A stretch of 64,000 nt of DNA from an uncultured Erythrobacter sp. (lineage in GTDB: Bacteria; Pseudomonadota; Alphaproteobacteria; Sphingomonadales; Sphingomonadaceae): contig CANLVN010000002.1 of assembly GCA_947494705.1 (NCBI GenBank), positions 186,001 to 250,000 on the forward strand, written 5' to 3'. The notes beneath the pieces were generated by a model. That model was not told the origin of the DNA and ran no database searches. It was given only the letters and a program-made list of their open reading frames with translations. Of the stretch, positions 19,698 to 28,974 are shown piece after piece. Every line of letters begins with the position of its first letter. Positions within the stretch are counted from its first letter, which is position 1. The position numbers and the translations under genes were made by a program.

Positions 19698-21416
19698 ATG
19701 CCCACCCAGTTGGACAATGCCCTTGATGCCATCATCACCGAACTGACCAAGGAAGGTCAGCCTTTTCACACCACGCCGGTCGAGCGCGATGGCGTGACGA
19801 TGCCGGCCTTTACCGCAGCGCCGCCGACGCTCGCGCATTATTTCGCGCATTTCTGCAACGAGAATAAGGACGTCGAATTCGTCGTCGACGGCGATATCCG
19901 GCTGACCTTCGGGCAGGCTTATGGCGCTGCCATGCATGTCGCGGAAAGCCTCGTTTCAGAGCATGGGATCGAAATCGGCGACCGCGTCGGTATCGCCGCG
20001 CGCAATTCGGCGAACTGGATTGTGGCATATATGGGCATCGCGATGGCGGGGGGCTGCGTCACGCTGCTCAACGGCTTCTGGAACGGCGACGAACTTGCCT
20101 ATGGCGTGCGCCTTGCCGAGTGCAAGCTGGTGCTCGCCGATGCAGGGCGGGCCGCGCGGCTCGAAGGAACCGAGCACGACGCCAAGATCGTCACGTTCGA
20201 ACACACCTCTCCGTCCGAAGGGCTGGCCAAGGTCTGGAAAGCCCCGGCGGACATGCCCAGCTCGGTCGCGATGCAGATGCTGGGCAAGCTCGGGCCCGAC
20301 GATATTGCGACGATTCTCTATACGTCGGGTTCTACCGGCAATTCCAAGGGTGCATGGTCCGACCACCGCGGCGTCGTCTCAGGCGTGATGAGCTATGTCG
20401 CGCAAAGCGCGATGGCCAAGGCGCTGCTCGAAGGCCAGGGCGAGGATGTCAATGACCAACCATGCGCGCTGGTCGCGGTTCCGCTGTTCCACGTAACCGG
20501 CGAAGTGCCGCTCTACCTGCAAAGCTACGCGATCGCGCGCAAGCTCGTCATCATGCCGAAATGGGATGCCGAGGTCGCGCTCCAGCTGATGGAAGCGGAA
20601 AAAGTCACCTACTTCGTCGGCGTTCCGCTCATGAGCTACGAGATCGCGACCCATCCCGACCGCTCGAAATACGACCTGTCTGCCTGTCGCAGTTTCGCCG
20701 CAGGCGGTGCGCCGCGCCCGGTCGAACATGTCACCCGGATCAAGGAAGCCTTTCCCGATGGCTTCCCGCTGCTGGGCTATGGCCTGACCGAAACCAACGG
20801 TGTGGGAACGGGCAATTTCAACGAGAACTATCTGGCCAAGCCCGGATCTGCCGGAATGGCCTCTCGCCCGCTGGTGGAAATCGCGATCATCGACGATGAC
20901 GGCAACCATCTGGAACAGGGCAAGATCGGCGAGATCTGCTTTCGCACCGTCGCCAATTTCCGTGGCTACTGGAAGAACGAAGAGGCGACCAAGGCTGCTT
21001 TCACCGATGACGGCTTCTTCCGTACCGGCGATCTGGGCTATCTCGACGAGGACGAATATATCTACATCGTCGACCGCAAGAAGGACATCATCATCCGTGG
21101 TGGCGAGAACATCACCTGCATCGAGGTCGAGGATGCGATCTACGCCCACGAAGACATCGGCGAATGCTCGGTCTTCGGCTTGCCCGACGAACGCATGGGC
21201 GAAGTTCCGGCCTGCGTCTTCCGCGTCAAGGAAGGCCGCGGTCCGTTGAGCCCGGCGGATCTGCGCGAATTCCTGCTGAGCCGCATCGCGCCTTTCAAGG
21301 TCCCGCTCGAAGAGCATATCTGGAAAGTCGACGAAGCCCTGCCGCGCCTCGGCACGCAGAAGATCGACAAGAAGAGCCTTCGCGAATCCTACACTCGGCA
21401 GATGACGGCGGCCTGA
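19698..21416 (+). CDS. AMP-dependent fatty acid/aryl CoA ligase
   Basis: Class I adenylate-forming enzyme of 572 residues. It has P-loop LYTSGSTGNSKG at residues about 207-218, YGLTETNG, TGDLGYLDEDEYIYIVDRKKD and the C-terminal catalytic lysine region GTQKIDKKSLR near residue 555. Probably it activates a fatty or aromatic acid to its CoA ester; substrate unknown. I chose the ATG at 19698 because AGGAGA lies nine bases upstream; the frame is open back to 19476 but that part lacks family similarity. It is divergent from lgt across about 195 bp. glnD follows after 43 bp. Confidence 0.92.
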   Translation: MPTQLDNALDAIITELTKEGQPFHTTPVERDGVTMPAFTAAPPTLAHYFAHFCNENKDVEFVVDGDIRLTFGQAYGAAMHVAESLVSEHGIEIGDRVGIAARNSANWIVAYMGIAMAGGCVTLLNGFWNGDELAYGVRLAECKLVLADAGRAARLEGTEHDAKIVTFEHTSPSEGLAKVWKAPADMPSSVAMQMLGKLGPDDIATILYTSGSTGNSKGAWSDHRGVVSGVMSYVAQSAMAKALLEGQGEDVNDQPCALVAVPLFHVTGEVPLYLQSYAIARKLVIMPKWDAEVALQLMEAEKVTYFVGVPLMSYEIATHPDRSKYDLSACRSFAAGGAPRPVEHVTRIKEAFPDGFPLLGYGLTETNGVGTGNFNENYLAKPGSAGMASRPLVEIAIIDDDGNHLEQGKIGEICFRTVANFRGYWKNEEATKAAFTDDGFFRTGDLGYLDEDEYIYIVDRKKDIIIRGGENITCIEVEDAIYAHEDIGECSVFGLPDERMGEVPACVFRVKEGRGPLSPADLREFLLSRIAPFKVPLEEHIWKVDEALPRLGTQKIDKKSLRESYTRQMTAA

Positions 21417-21459
21417 TCAGACATTTGTACACCTCTGCGACGCGCGATAAGCTGGCGTC

Positions 21460-24246
21460 ATGACCGACTGGACCATCCCAAGTCGCCGCGTTCCCCGGCA
21501 ACGCGCGATCATAGATCGCCGTGCGCTGGTTTCGCAGATTGCGAAGCTGGCCGAAAAGGAAGGCGACAAGGTCAGACCCGCCGTGCTCAAGGCGTTGCAG
21601 GACGCACTCGAATCGGGGCGCAAGGAACTCGAAGCGCGGCTGGTCGAAAAGCCATCTGCGGGGCACGAGATTGCTGCGGGCTATGCCTTCCTCACCGACC
21701 AGCTGATCCGCGTGATCCACGATTACGTGGTCGAGCATGTCTACCCGGTTGCCAACCGCACCACCGCCGAACGCCTCGCGATCCTGGCGGTCGGAGGATA
21801 TGGGCGCGCGGAAATGTGTCCGCATTCCGATGTCGACATCGCCTTCATCACCCCGATGAAACGCTCGCCGTGGTGCGAGCAGGTGATCGAGGCGATGCTC
21901 TACATGATGTGGGACCTGAGCCTTAAAGTCGGCCATTCGAGCCGCACCGTTGCCGACACGATGCGCATGGCCAAGGAAGACCTGACGATCCGCACGGCCC
22001 TGCTCGAAGGGCGGCTGATCTGGGGCGATCAGGCGGTCTACGAAGAATTGCGCAGCCGTTTCTGGAGCGAGGTCGCACGCGGCAACGAGCGGCAATTCCT
22101 CACCCAGAAACTGGAGGAACGCAACCAGCGGCACAAGCGCATGGGCGATAGCCGCTATGTCGTCGAGCCTAACGTCAAAGACGGCAAAGGGGGACTGAGA
22201 GACCTCCAGACGCTCTACTGGATCGGCAAGTTCACCCACCGCGTCGACAGCGCCGCCGAACTCGTCGATGTCGGCCTGTTGACCAAGGCAGAATATCGCA
22301 GCTTCCGCCGCGCCGAAGGGTTCCTGCTCGCGGTGCGCTGTCACATGCACGTGCTGACCGATCGCGCCGAGGACCGGCTGACCTTCGATCTCCAGCGGCA
22401 GGTGGCGGAGCGCATGAACTTTGCTGACCGCCCCGGCAAGAGCGCGGTCGAGCGGTTCATGCAGTTCTATTTCCTTCAGGCCAAGCGCGTCGGCAGCCTG
22501 ACCGGCGTGTTCGTCGCCCATCTCGAGGAGCAATCCGCGAGCAAGCGTGCCCGCGCAGGGTTCTTTGCAGGATGGTCTGCCCGCCCACGCAGCATCAAGG
22601 GCTACGTCGTCCATGGCGGCCGCATCAAGGCGCCGGGCGACAAATGGTTCGCCGAAGACCCGGTACGCCTGATCGAGGTCTTCCAGATCGCCGAGAGCGA
22701 AGGGCTGGAAGTGCACCCCGAAACCATGCGCCAGGCCGACCGCGATTCGAAGCTGATCGATGCCGGCATTCGCAAAGACAAGCGCGCCAATTCGCTGTTC
22801 CTCGACCTGCTGGCGGGGCGCAAGGACCCGGAGACCGCGCTCAGGTGGATGAACGAGGCGGGCGTTTTCGGGCGCTTCGTACCCGATTTTGGCCGGGTGA
22901 ACGCGCAGATGCAGTTCGACATGTACCACCACTACACCGTCGACGAACACACGATCCGCGCCATCGGCCTGCTCAGCCAGATCGAGCGCGGGCTGCTCGA
23001 AGGGGATCATCCGCGCGCGACGCAGATGATTCACAAGGTCGCCTCGCGCCGCGCGATCTATGTCGCGGTGCTGCTGCACGACATCGCGAAGGGACGCGGC
23101 GGCGACCATTCGGTGCTCGGAGCGGAAGTGGCCCTCAAACTGTGCCCCCGTTTCGGCCTCAACGACAAGGAAACCGAGCTGGTGTCGTGGCTCGTGCTCC
23201 AGCACCTTCTCATGAGTTCGACCGCGCAGAAACGCGATATCAGCGACCCCAAGACGGTCGAGGATTTCGTGGCCGAGGTGAAGACGCTCGAGCGGCTTCG
23301 CAACCTCGCGCTGTTGACCGTTGTCGATATCCGCGCGGTCGGTCCGGGCACGTGGAACAGCTGGAAAGGCCAGTTGATCGGCGGGCTGTTCGATGCCGCG
23401 CAGGAACGTCTTCGCCTCGGTCACAAGCGCGATGGCCGGGCGCAGAAGGTCGCGGCCAAGAAAGGCGCGGCAACTCGCAAGCTGGCCGAGCTGGATGGCG
23501 ACAAGTCCTATCTCGTCGAGCAACTCGGAAAGATGCTCGGTGACGCCTACTGGATCGCCGAGCCGGATGACATCATCGCCAAGAACCTCGTGCAATACGA
23601 GGAAGCGCGGCGCATCGAGGAACGCCTCTCGATTCATTGCGAAGTCGATGAAGACCGCGGCGCAACTCTGGTCAGCGTGATCGCGGCGGATCATCCCGGC
23701 CTGTTCTACCGTATTGCCGGGGGCATCCACCTGGCCGGTGCGAACATCATCGACGCGCGCATCCACACCGCGATGAATGGCTATGCGATCGACAATTTCC
23801 TGGTTCAGGATGCGCATGGAAAGCCGTTTTGCGAAGACCAGCAGATCGCGCGGCTCAAGCAGGGCATCCGCGATGCTCTGCTCGCAAAGGTCGAACTCGT
23901 GCCAAAGCTCGCCGCGCGCCCGCTCTCTCATTCTCGTGCCAAGGCGTTCGAAGTCGCCCCGCGGGTCAATTTCGACAATTCAGCGTCCAACCACTTTACC
24001 GTGATCGAAGTCACCGCCCGCGACCGCCCCGCGCTGCTCAACCGGCTCGCCCACGCCTTGTACCGCGCCAACCTGATCATGCAGTCTGCGCATATTACCG
24101 CCTATGGCGAAAGCGCGGCAGACACGTTCTACGTGACCGATCTGACAGGCTCCAAGGTGACGGCACCCGATCGTCTGGCCGAAATAGAAGCCGCCCTGCT
24201 CGATGCCGGCAGCGACCGGCGCCAGCAACAGCTCGAAGAAGCTTGA
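21460..24246 (+). CDS. glnD: Bifunctional [protein-PII] uridylyltransferase/uridylyl-removing enzyme
   Basis: Nitrogen-status sensor of 928 residues that adds or removes UMP on PII proteins. The domain order is complete. The nucleotidyltransferase domain has GGYGRAEMCPHSDVDI (residues about 111-126), then the GlnD linker with NVKDGKGGLRDLQTLYW. The HD domain has LLHDIAKGRGGDHS (about 543-556). Two ACT domains begin near VIAADHPGLFYRIAGG and EVTARDRPALLNRLAHALYRANL. The length matches alphaproteobacterial GlnD. No glnB or amt gene is adjacent. It lies between the CoA ligase and the TonB receptor with short gaps and may be cotranscribed with the ligase. Confidence 0.96.
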   Translation: MTDWTIPSRRVPRQRAIIDRRALVSQIAKLAEKEGDKVRPAVLKALQDALESGRKELEARLVEKPSAGHEIAAGYAFLTDQLIRVIHDYVVEHVYPVANRTTAERLAILAVGGYGRAEMCPHSDVDIAFITPMKRSPWCEQVIEAMLYMMWDLSLKVGHSSRTVADTMRMAKEDLTIRTALLEGRLIWGDQAVYEELRSRFWSEVARGNERQFLTQKLEERNQRHKRMGDSRYVVEPNVKDGKGGLRDLQTLYWIGKFTHRVDSAAELVDVGLLTKAEYRSFRRAEGFLLAVRCHMHVLTDRAEDRLTFDLQRQVAERMNFADRPGKSAVERFMQFYFLQAKRVGSLTGVFVAHLEEQSASKRARAGFFAGWSARPRSIKGYVVHGGRIKAPGDKWFAEDPVRLIEVFQIAESEGLEVHPETMRQADRDSKLIDAGIRKDKRANSLFLDLLAGRKDPETALRWMNEAGVFGRFVPDFGRVNAQMQFDMYHHYTVDEHTIRAIGLLSQIERGLLEGDHPRATQMIHKVASRRAIYVAVLLHDIAKGRGGDHSVLGAEVALKLCPRFGLNDKETELVSWLVLQHLLMSSTAQKRDISDPKTVEDFVAEVKTLERLRNLALLTVVDIRAVGPGTWNSWKGQLIGGLFDAAQERLRLGHKRDGRAQKVAAKKGAATRKLAELDGDKSYLVEQLGKMLGDAYWIAEPDDIIAKNLVQYEEARRIEERLSIHCEVDEDRGATLVSVIAADHPGLFYRIAGGIHLAGANIIDARIHTAMNGYAIDNFLVQDAHGKPFCEDQQIARLKQGIRDALLAKVELVPKLAARPLSHSRAKAFEVAPRVNFDNSASNHFTVIEVTARDRPALLNRLAHALYRANLIMQSAHITAYGESAADTFYVTDLTGSKVTAPDRLAEIEAALLDAGSDRRQQQLEEA

Positions 24247-24389
24247 GGCGCAAACAGCGCCTGCAGCGGGCTAAGCTATCATTTTTGCAACACTTTCGGT
24301 CAAAGTGACGAAAATCCGCGCTTCTATGACTTGTGTCAGCTTGCAGAAACTCTAGGTCGTGCTCCCACCCTAACTGGAGAGAGACCCCT

Positions 24390-27134
24390 ATGAAAACCTA
24401 CACATCGCTTCGCGCGGTGGCGCTTCTTGGCGCCGGAATGGCACTTACCCCCCAAGCAGCTTTCGCTCAGGCAACCGAAGAAGCTTCCGTCGATGAAGCC
24501 ACCCAGGGCGACAGCACCGTCAACGAAATCATCGTCACGGCACAGGGCCGTTCGCAGACCCTGGCCGACGTGCCGGTCGCAATCTCCGCGATCTCTGCGG
24601 AAACGCTTCAAAATTCAGGCACCAGCGACATTCGCGAACTGACCCAGGTCGCCCCCTCGCTGCTCGTTTCCTCGACCGGTAACGAAGCAAACGGCTCGGC
24701 CCGTATTCGCGGCGTCGGCACGGTCGGCGACAACCCCGGCCTCGAAAGCTCCGTCGCGGTGTTCATCGACGGCGTATACCGCTCGCGTTCGGGCAACGCG
24801 CTTTCCGAACTCGGCCCGATCGATCGTATCGAGGTTCAGCGCGGCCCGCAGGGCACGCTGGGTGGCCGCAACGCTTCGGCCGGTATCATCAGCGTCTTCA
24901 CCGCTCCGCCAGAGTTCACCCCTTCCGCCTATGGCGAGTTCACCTATGGCAATTACGACGCCATCCGGGTCGAAGCTGGCCTTAACGCCCCGCTCAGCGA
25001 CACCATCGCCGCCCGCGTCGATGGCGTCTATTTCGAGCGTGACGGCTTTTACAACGACGTGACCAATGGCGTCGATGTCAACAATCGCGACCGCTATCTT
25101 GTTCGCGGCCAGTTGCTGTTCGAACCGACCCCCGACATTTCCTTCCGCCTTTCGGGCGACTATTCGAAAAAGGACGAGGATTGTTGCGCAGCGACCTTCG
25201 TGCAGCCGGAATTCGCACCGCTCGCTCGCGTCGACACCAGCCTCAATGCAGCTGGTAACCCCAACCTCAGCCCATTCAATCGACCAATGGGCGGTCCGGC
25301 GCTGACCAGCACCGACAACCCCATTGTCGGAGTGCTGCTCGGCCTCGGACAGGACCCGCGCGCGCTCAACCAGTCGACCTTCAACCGCAACATCTATCCC
25401 ACCGCCGGTCGTTCCTATGCCGGTGAGACGGAGGATTACGGCGTTTCGGGCACGCTCGAGTGGGACTTCGGCGATGTGTCGCTGACCTCGATCACCGCCT
25501 ATCGCGAATATTCCAACACGCAGGCTTCGGACACCGACTACACCACGGTCGACATCCTCTACCGTGCTCCCGGCGAAAATGCCGGCGCGCGCGAGTTCGA
25601 AACCTTCACGCAGGAAATTCGCCTCACGGGCAGCCTGTTCGACGGCACGGTCGATTGGCTGGTTGGTGGCTTTTACGCCAACGAGCAGCTGCAGACCCGC
25701 GATAACCTGCGCTTCGGCAACGACTACGGGACTTTCGTGAGCTGCCGTATCGCCATCGCTATCAACCCGGCACTCGTGAATACCGGCGCCGACAACTGCC
25801 TCGGTGCGAATGTCGCGGCGCTTGACGGAACCATCGGGGACCCCGCCTTCGGCGCTGCCACCCCGGCGATCATCGCAGGCATCAACAATCTCGCTCAGGT
25901 CAGCGACCTTGGCGGGACGGGCGATGTCTACAACCAGTCGAGCGAGAACTTCGCGTTCTTCACGCACAACATCTTCAACATCACGGATCAGCTCAGCCTG
26001 ACCCTTGGGCTTCGTTACACCAACGAAACCAAGGAGTTCGACGCGACCTTCTCCAACGACAACACGATCTGTCCGCAGAATAAGGCGCTGCTCGGCGATT
26101 TCCTCGCCGTTCCGACGCTGGCAGGTCTCGCTGGTGGTCTGATCGCTCTGTCGTGCCAGGGCAACTCGACCAGCGAGCTCGATGGCGTCAGCCTCGCCGA
26201 TAGCCGCGATGAGGATGAATTCACCGGCACAGCGATCCTGAGCTACAAGGTCAATCCCGACCTGCTGACCTATGCTTCGTATTCGCGCGGCTACAAGGCG
26301 GGCGGCTTCAACCTCGATCGCTCGGCGCTCGGCAATCCGGTATTGCTCGATGCAACCGACCTCGACCCGGCTGCGCTGCAGTTTGAGGAAGAGACTGTCG
26401 ATGCCTTCGAAATCGGTGCGAAGTATTCGACCCGCGAATGGGGCGTGAGCGTTGCCGGCTTCTACCAGGAGTTCAGCAACTTCCAGCTCAACACCTTCAA
26501 CGGCTCGGTCTTCCTGGTGCAGAACGTCAACAGCTGCGGCGATAACCTTGGCGGGGCCGACCAGGATGGCGACCCGGCCAGCGGCTCGTGTGCCCCGGAC
26601 AACGTCCAGCCGGGCGTCGTTGCCAAGGGTGTCGAAGTCGAAGCGTATATGAACCCGCATCGTGATGTGAACGTCACGCTGGGCTTCACCTATGCCGACA
26701 CCGCTTACGAAGACGAACTGATCGGCGACGACAGCGGCGCTCCGCTCGATCCTGCGTTGCGTCTGCTGCCGGGCGACAACCTGTCGAACGCGCCTACGAC
26801 GGTCGTGACCGGCTCGCTTGCATGGACCCCGCCCATCGGCGACAGCGGCATGGAAGGCCTGTTCTTCGTCAACGGACGCATGTCGAGCGGATACAACACC
26901 GGTTCCGACCTGCTGTTCGGCAAGGAGCAGGAGAGCTTCGTGATCGTCAATGGCCGCATCGGTCTGACCAACATCGCCGACCGCTTCTCGATCGAGGGCT
27001 GGGTGCAGAACATGTTCGACAAGGACTACACGCAGGTTGCGTTCAACACGCCCTTCGTCGCGCCGCAGCAGACCTACTCGGCCTATCTCGCCGAACCGCG
27101 GACCTACGGCATCACGGTGCGCGGCGAGTTCTAA
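24390..27134 (+). CDS. TonB-dependent outer-membrane receptor
   Basis: Outer-membrane beta-barrel receptor of 914 residues. It has a signal peptide (residues 1-25, ending AAFAQ), a TonB-box-like stretch STVNEIIVTAQ, a plug domain (about 50-160) with SARIRGVGTVGDNPG and VEVQRGPQGTLGGRNA-type residues, and a 22-strand barrel ending in the aromatic C-terminus GITVRGEF. The barrel carries cysteine-containing loops (for example around DEDCCAATF). This is the large sphingomonad-type receptor family; ligands include siderophores, sugars and polyphenols, and none can be named here. The ATG at 24390 follows GGAGAGAG. A strong intrinsic terminator follows the gene. Confidence 0.93.
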   Translation: MKTYTSLRAVALLGAGMALTPQAAFAQATEEASVDEATQGDSTVNEIIVTAQGRSQTLADVPVAISAISAETLQNSGTSDIRELTQVAPSLLVSSTGNEANGSARIRGVGTVGDNPGLESSVAVFIDGVYRSRSGNALSELGPIDRIEVQRGPQGTLGGRNASAGIISVFTAPPEFTPSAYGEFTYGNYDAIRVEAGLNAPLSDTIAARVDGVYFERDGFYNDVTNGVDVNNRDRYLVRGQLLFEPTPDISFRLSGDYSKKDEDCCAATFVQPEFAPLARVDTSLNAAGNPNLSPFNRPMGGPALTSTDNPIVGVLLGLGQDPRALNQSTFNRNIYPTAGRSYAGETEDYGVSGTLEWDFGDVSLTSITAYREYSNTQASDTDYTTVDILYRAPGENAGAREFETFTQEIRLTGSLFDGTVDWLVGGFYANEQLQTRDNLRFGNDYGTFVSCRIAIAINPALVNTGADNCLGANVAALDGTIGDPAFGAATPAIIAGINNLAQVSDLGGTGDVYNQSSENFAFFTHNIFNITDQLSLTLGLRYTNETKEFDATFSNDNTICPQNKALLGDFLAVPTLAGLAGGLIALSCQGNSTSELDGVSLADSRDEDEFTGTAILSYKVNPDLLTYASYSRGYKAGGFNLDRSALGNPVLLDATDLDPAALQFEEETVDAFEIGAKYSTREWGVSVAGFYQEFSNFQLNTFNGSVFLVQNVNSCGDNLGGADQDGDPASGSCAPDNVQPGVVAKGVEVEAYMNPHRDVNVTLGFTYADTAYEDELIGDDSGAPLDPALRLLPGDNLSNAPTTVVTGSLAWTPPIGDSGMEGLFFVNGRMSSGYNTGSDLLFGKEQESFVIVNGRIGLTNIADRFSIEGWVQNMFDKDYTQVAFNTPFVAPQQTYSAYLAEPRTYGITVRGEF

Positions 27135-27161
27135 GAGCCTCGCGGCACGAGCCGATCCAGG

Positions 27162-27194
27162 AAAGGGGCGCTCCGGCAACGGGGCGCCCTTTTT
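27162..27194 (+). terminator. Intrinsic terminator after TonB-dependent receptor
   Basis: Hairpin of 14 base pairs (one T-G wobble in the inner part and one G-T outside) with a GCAA tetraloop: arms 27162-27175 and 27180-27193, ending in a run of five T. It sits 28 bp after the receptor stop. It also lies just before the 3' end of the convergent hypothetical gene, where the A-rich 5' arm can serve the minus strand. Confidence 0.9.
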
Positions 27195-27201
27195 CGTTGC
27201 G

Positions 27202-27684
27202 TCAGTCTTCTGCGGTCAGGAGCAGGAGCGCGATGGCGCTCTCGTCGAAGCCCAGGAAAGCCCATTCGAAGGTCGCTGTGGAGATCGGGTTCCACCCTTC
27301 GCTCTTGCCGCCATCGCGCACGATGTGATTGGTCAGGATCGTCGCATGCAAGGGGCCGAAGGCACGGATGAAGTCCTCACCGCAAGCGAGCGCGCGCTCA
27401 CCGCCCAGCCAGTCGCTGCGCATCACGAGGTCTTTCTCCAAGGCATCGACGAAGGCTCCGCGTGCCGAGCGCGATTCGCCGACATCTGCCAAGAGGTCGA
27501 GCATCTCCCAGTGGAAGCCGATAGGGGAAAAGCCGTGCCGCAAGACAAAGCCGTCTGCGATCTGGACCGGCGTGCCGCCTGCCTCTTTGCGCGGTGCGAC
27601 GTGAAAGACCACGTGGGCATGAGTTTCAAGCTCGCCGCGCCAGTTCGCGCCAAACGCCTCCAGACGCGCGAGTGTGTCGTTCAT
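27202..27684 (-). CDS. Hypothetical protein, 160 residues
   Basis: Soluble protein of 160 residues with no family I can name. Visible features are an N-terminal helix NDTLARLEAFGANWRGEL, then HAHVVFHVAPRKEAGGTPVQI, a Trp/His-containing HWEMLDLLADVG segment and a C-terminal WNPISTATFEWAFLGFDE stretch. There is no signal peptide or membrane segment. The ATG at 27684 overlaps the stop of the YggS-type gene as ATGA (27681-27684), so the two are translationally coupled. A link to PLP metabolism is only suggested by that coupling. Confidence 0.7.
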   Translation of the reverse strand: MNDTLARLEAFGANWRGELETHAHVVFHVAPRKEAGGTPVQIADGFVLRHGFSPIGFHWEMLDLLADVGESRSARGAFVDALEKDLVMRSDWLGGERALACGEDFIRAFGPLHATILTNHIVRDGGKSEGWNPISTATFEWAFLGFDESAIALLLLTAED

Positions 27685-28343
27685 TCGCGCGCCCCGAACA
27701 ACGCCGTGCCAACCCGCACATGCGTTGCGCCCAATTGCACAGCGGTCTCGTAATCGCCGCTCATGCCCATGCTCAGCCCATCGACTCCATTGTCCTGCGC
27801 CAGCTTCGCGAGCAGCGCAAAGAAAGGCGCGGGCTCGATGTCGGCGGGCGGCAGGCACATCAGCCCGGCTACCGGGATCTCTGCATCGCGCACCTTGCGG
27901 AGGAAATCAGGCAGTTCGGCGATGGGACAACCGCCCTTCTGGTCCTCATCGCCGATATTCACCTGCACGAAGCACGGAACGCGTCGCCCGGACTTGTCCA
28001 TCGCCTTGGCAAGCGCCTTGAGCAGGCTCTTGCGGTCGAGTGAATGGATGCAGTCGAACAGCGCGACCGCTTCGTCGGCCTTGTTCGATTGCAACTGGCC
28101 GATCAGGTGGAGTTCGGTATCGGGATAGGTCTCGCGCAGGGGCGTCCACTTGGACTCGGCCTCCTGCACGCGGTTTTCGCCAAATACGCGATGACCGGCT
28201 TCGAGCAGCGGCTCGATCCGCTCGATCGGGTGCGTCTTGCTGACCGCGATCAGCGTTACATCTTCCGGTTCGCGGCGAGCAGGCCTGCACATGCGCGCGA
28301 TATTGGCTTGGACCTCTTCGAGGCGGGTGGCTGCACTTTCCAT
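27681..28343 (-). CDS. YggS/PROSC-type PLP homeostasis protein
   Basis: Pyridoxal-5'-phosphate-binding protein of 220 residues in the YggS (COG0325) family, involved in vitamin B6 and amino/keto acid homeostasis. It has VSKTHPIERI with the PLP-binding lysine (residue 36), FGENRVQEAESKW, HLIGQLQSNK and the C-terminal phosphate-binding GMSGDYETAVQLGATHVRVGTALFG. The length is typical. It is divergent from the ThiE-like gene with only 22 bp between start codons, so the promoters must overlap one or both genes. Confidence 0.93.
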   Translation of the reverse strand: MESAATRLEEVQANIARMCRPARREPEDVTLIAVSKTHPIERIEPLLEAGHRVFGENRVQEAESKWTPLRETYPDTELHLIGQLQSNKADEAVALFDCIHSLDRKSLLKALAKAMDKSGRRVPCFVQVNIGDEDQKGGCPIAELPDFLRKVRDAEIPVAGLMCLPPADIEPAPFFALLAKLAQDNGVDGLSMGMSGDYETAVQLGATHVRVGTALFGARE

Positions 28344-28365
28344 ATCCGCCAGCTATAGTGCGCCT

Positions 28366-28914
28366 GTGCGAACATCAACGACCTTGCTCAAGACTCTCCC
28401 GCGCCTCTGGCTGATTTCTGACGAACGCAACGATGCAGAGCTGGAGGCCGCGCTGCACCGCCTGCCGCGTGGGAGCGGGTTTATCTATCGCCATTATCAC
28501 CTCGGCGATGCCGAGCGCTTGCACCGGTTTCGCACGTTGCGCCGGATTGCTCGCGGGCAGGGGCACACGATCATCCTTTCGGACAGCGCCCTCACCGCGA
28601 CGGAGTGGGGCGCGGACGGTATCTACGGACCCCCGCGCTCCCTATGGCCGAGACGTCGCGGCCTGCTGCACCTGGCGACAGCGCACGACCTGCACGAGAT
28701 CGGCCTTGCCAATCGCCTTGGGGCAGATGCGGTGCTCCTCTCGCCGGTGTTCGCAACGCGCTCGCATCCGGACGGGGACGTCCTTGGACCGGCGCGCTTC
28801 CGGCTGCTGGCAAGGCAATCGCAAGTGCCGGTCATAGCTTTGGGCGGGATGGACGCGAATCGCGCAAGTGCGCTCGACTGGTCACGCTGGGCGGCAATTG
28901 ACGGCCTGAGTTAG
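28366..28914 (+). CDS. ThiE/TenI-like (thiamine phosphate synthase superfamily) protein
   Basis: Protein of 182 residues from a GTG start (28366); shorter than the roughly 210 of typical ThiE. The C-terminal half matches the family: TAHDLHEIGLANRLGADAVLLSPVFATRSHPDG, then LGPARFRLLARQSQVPVIALGGMD. The N-terminal half is diverged: the usual QxREK substrate motif reads IYRHYH, and the family's N-D pair reads LSDSALTA. It may be a TenI-like protein or an altered enzyme rather than the main thiamine phosphate synthase. It is divergent from the YggS-type gene (22 bp between starts) and 60 bp upstream of ftsK on the same strand. Confidence 0.75.
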   Translation: MRTSTTLLKTLPRLWLISDERNDAELEAALHRLPRGSGFIYRHYHLGDAERLHRFRTLRRIARGQGHTIILSDSALTATEWGADGIYGPPRSLWPRRRGLLHLATAHDLHEIGLANRLGADAVLLSPVFATRSHPDGDVLGPARFRLLARQSQVPVIALGGMDANRASALDWSRWAAIDGLS

Positions 28915-28974
28915 CCTCTTTCCTTGACCGGAGTCCTGCGAGGATTCATGGTGTGTTCCCAACAGGAGCCCCGG

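Noticed and set aside
21295..23931. 878-codon minus-strand open frame
   Set aside because: Antisense to glnD, which has intact nucleotidyltransferase, HD and ACT motifs; the antisense product has no recognisable domain.
24615..27179. 854-codon minus-strand open frame
   Set aside because: Antisense to the TonB-dependent receptor. Its end runs into the receptor terminator and its composition is that of a shadow.
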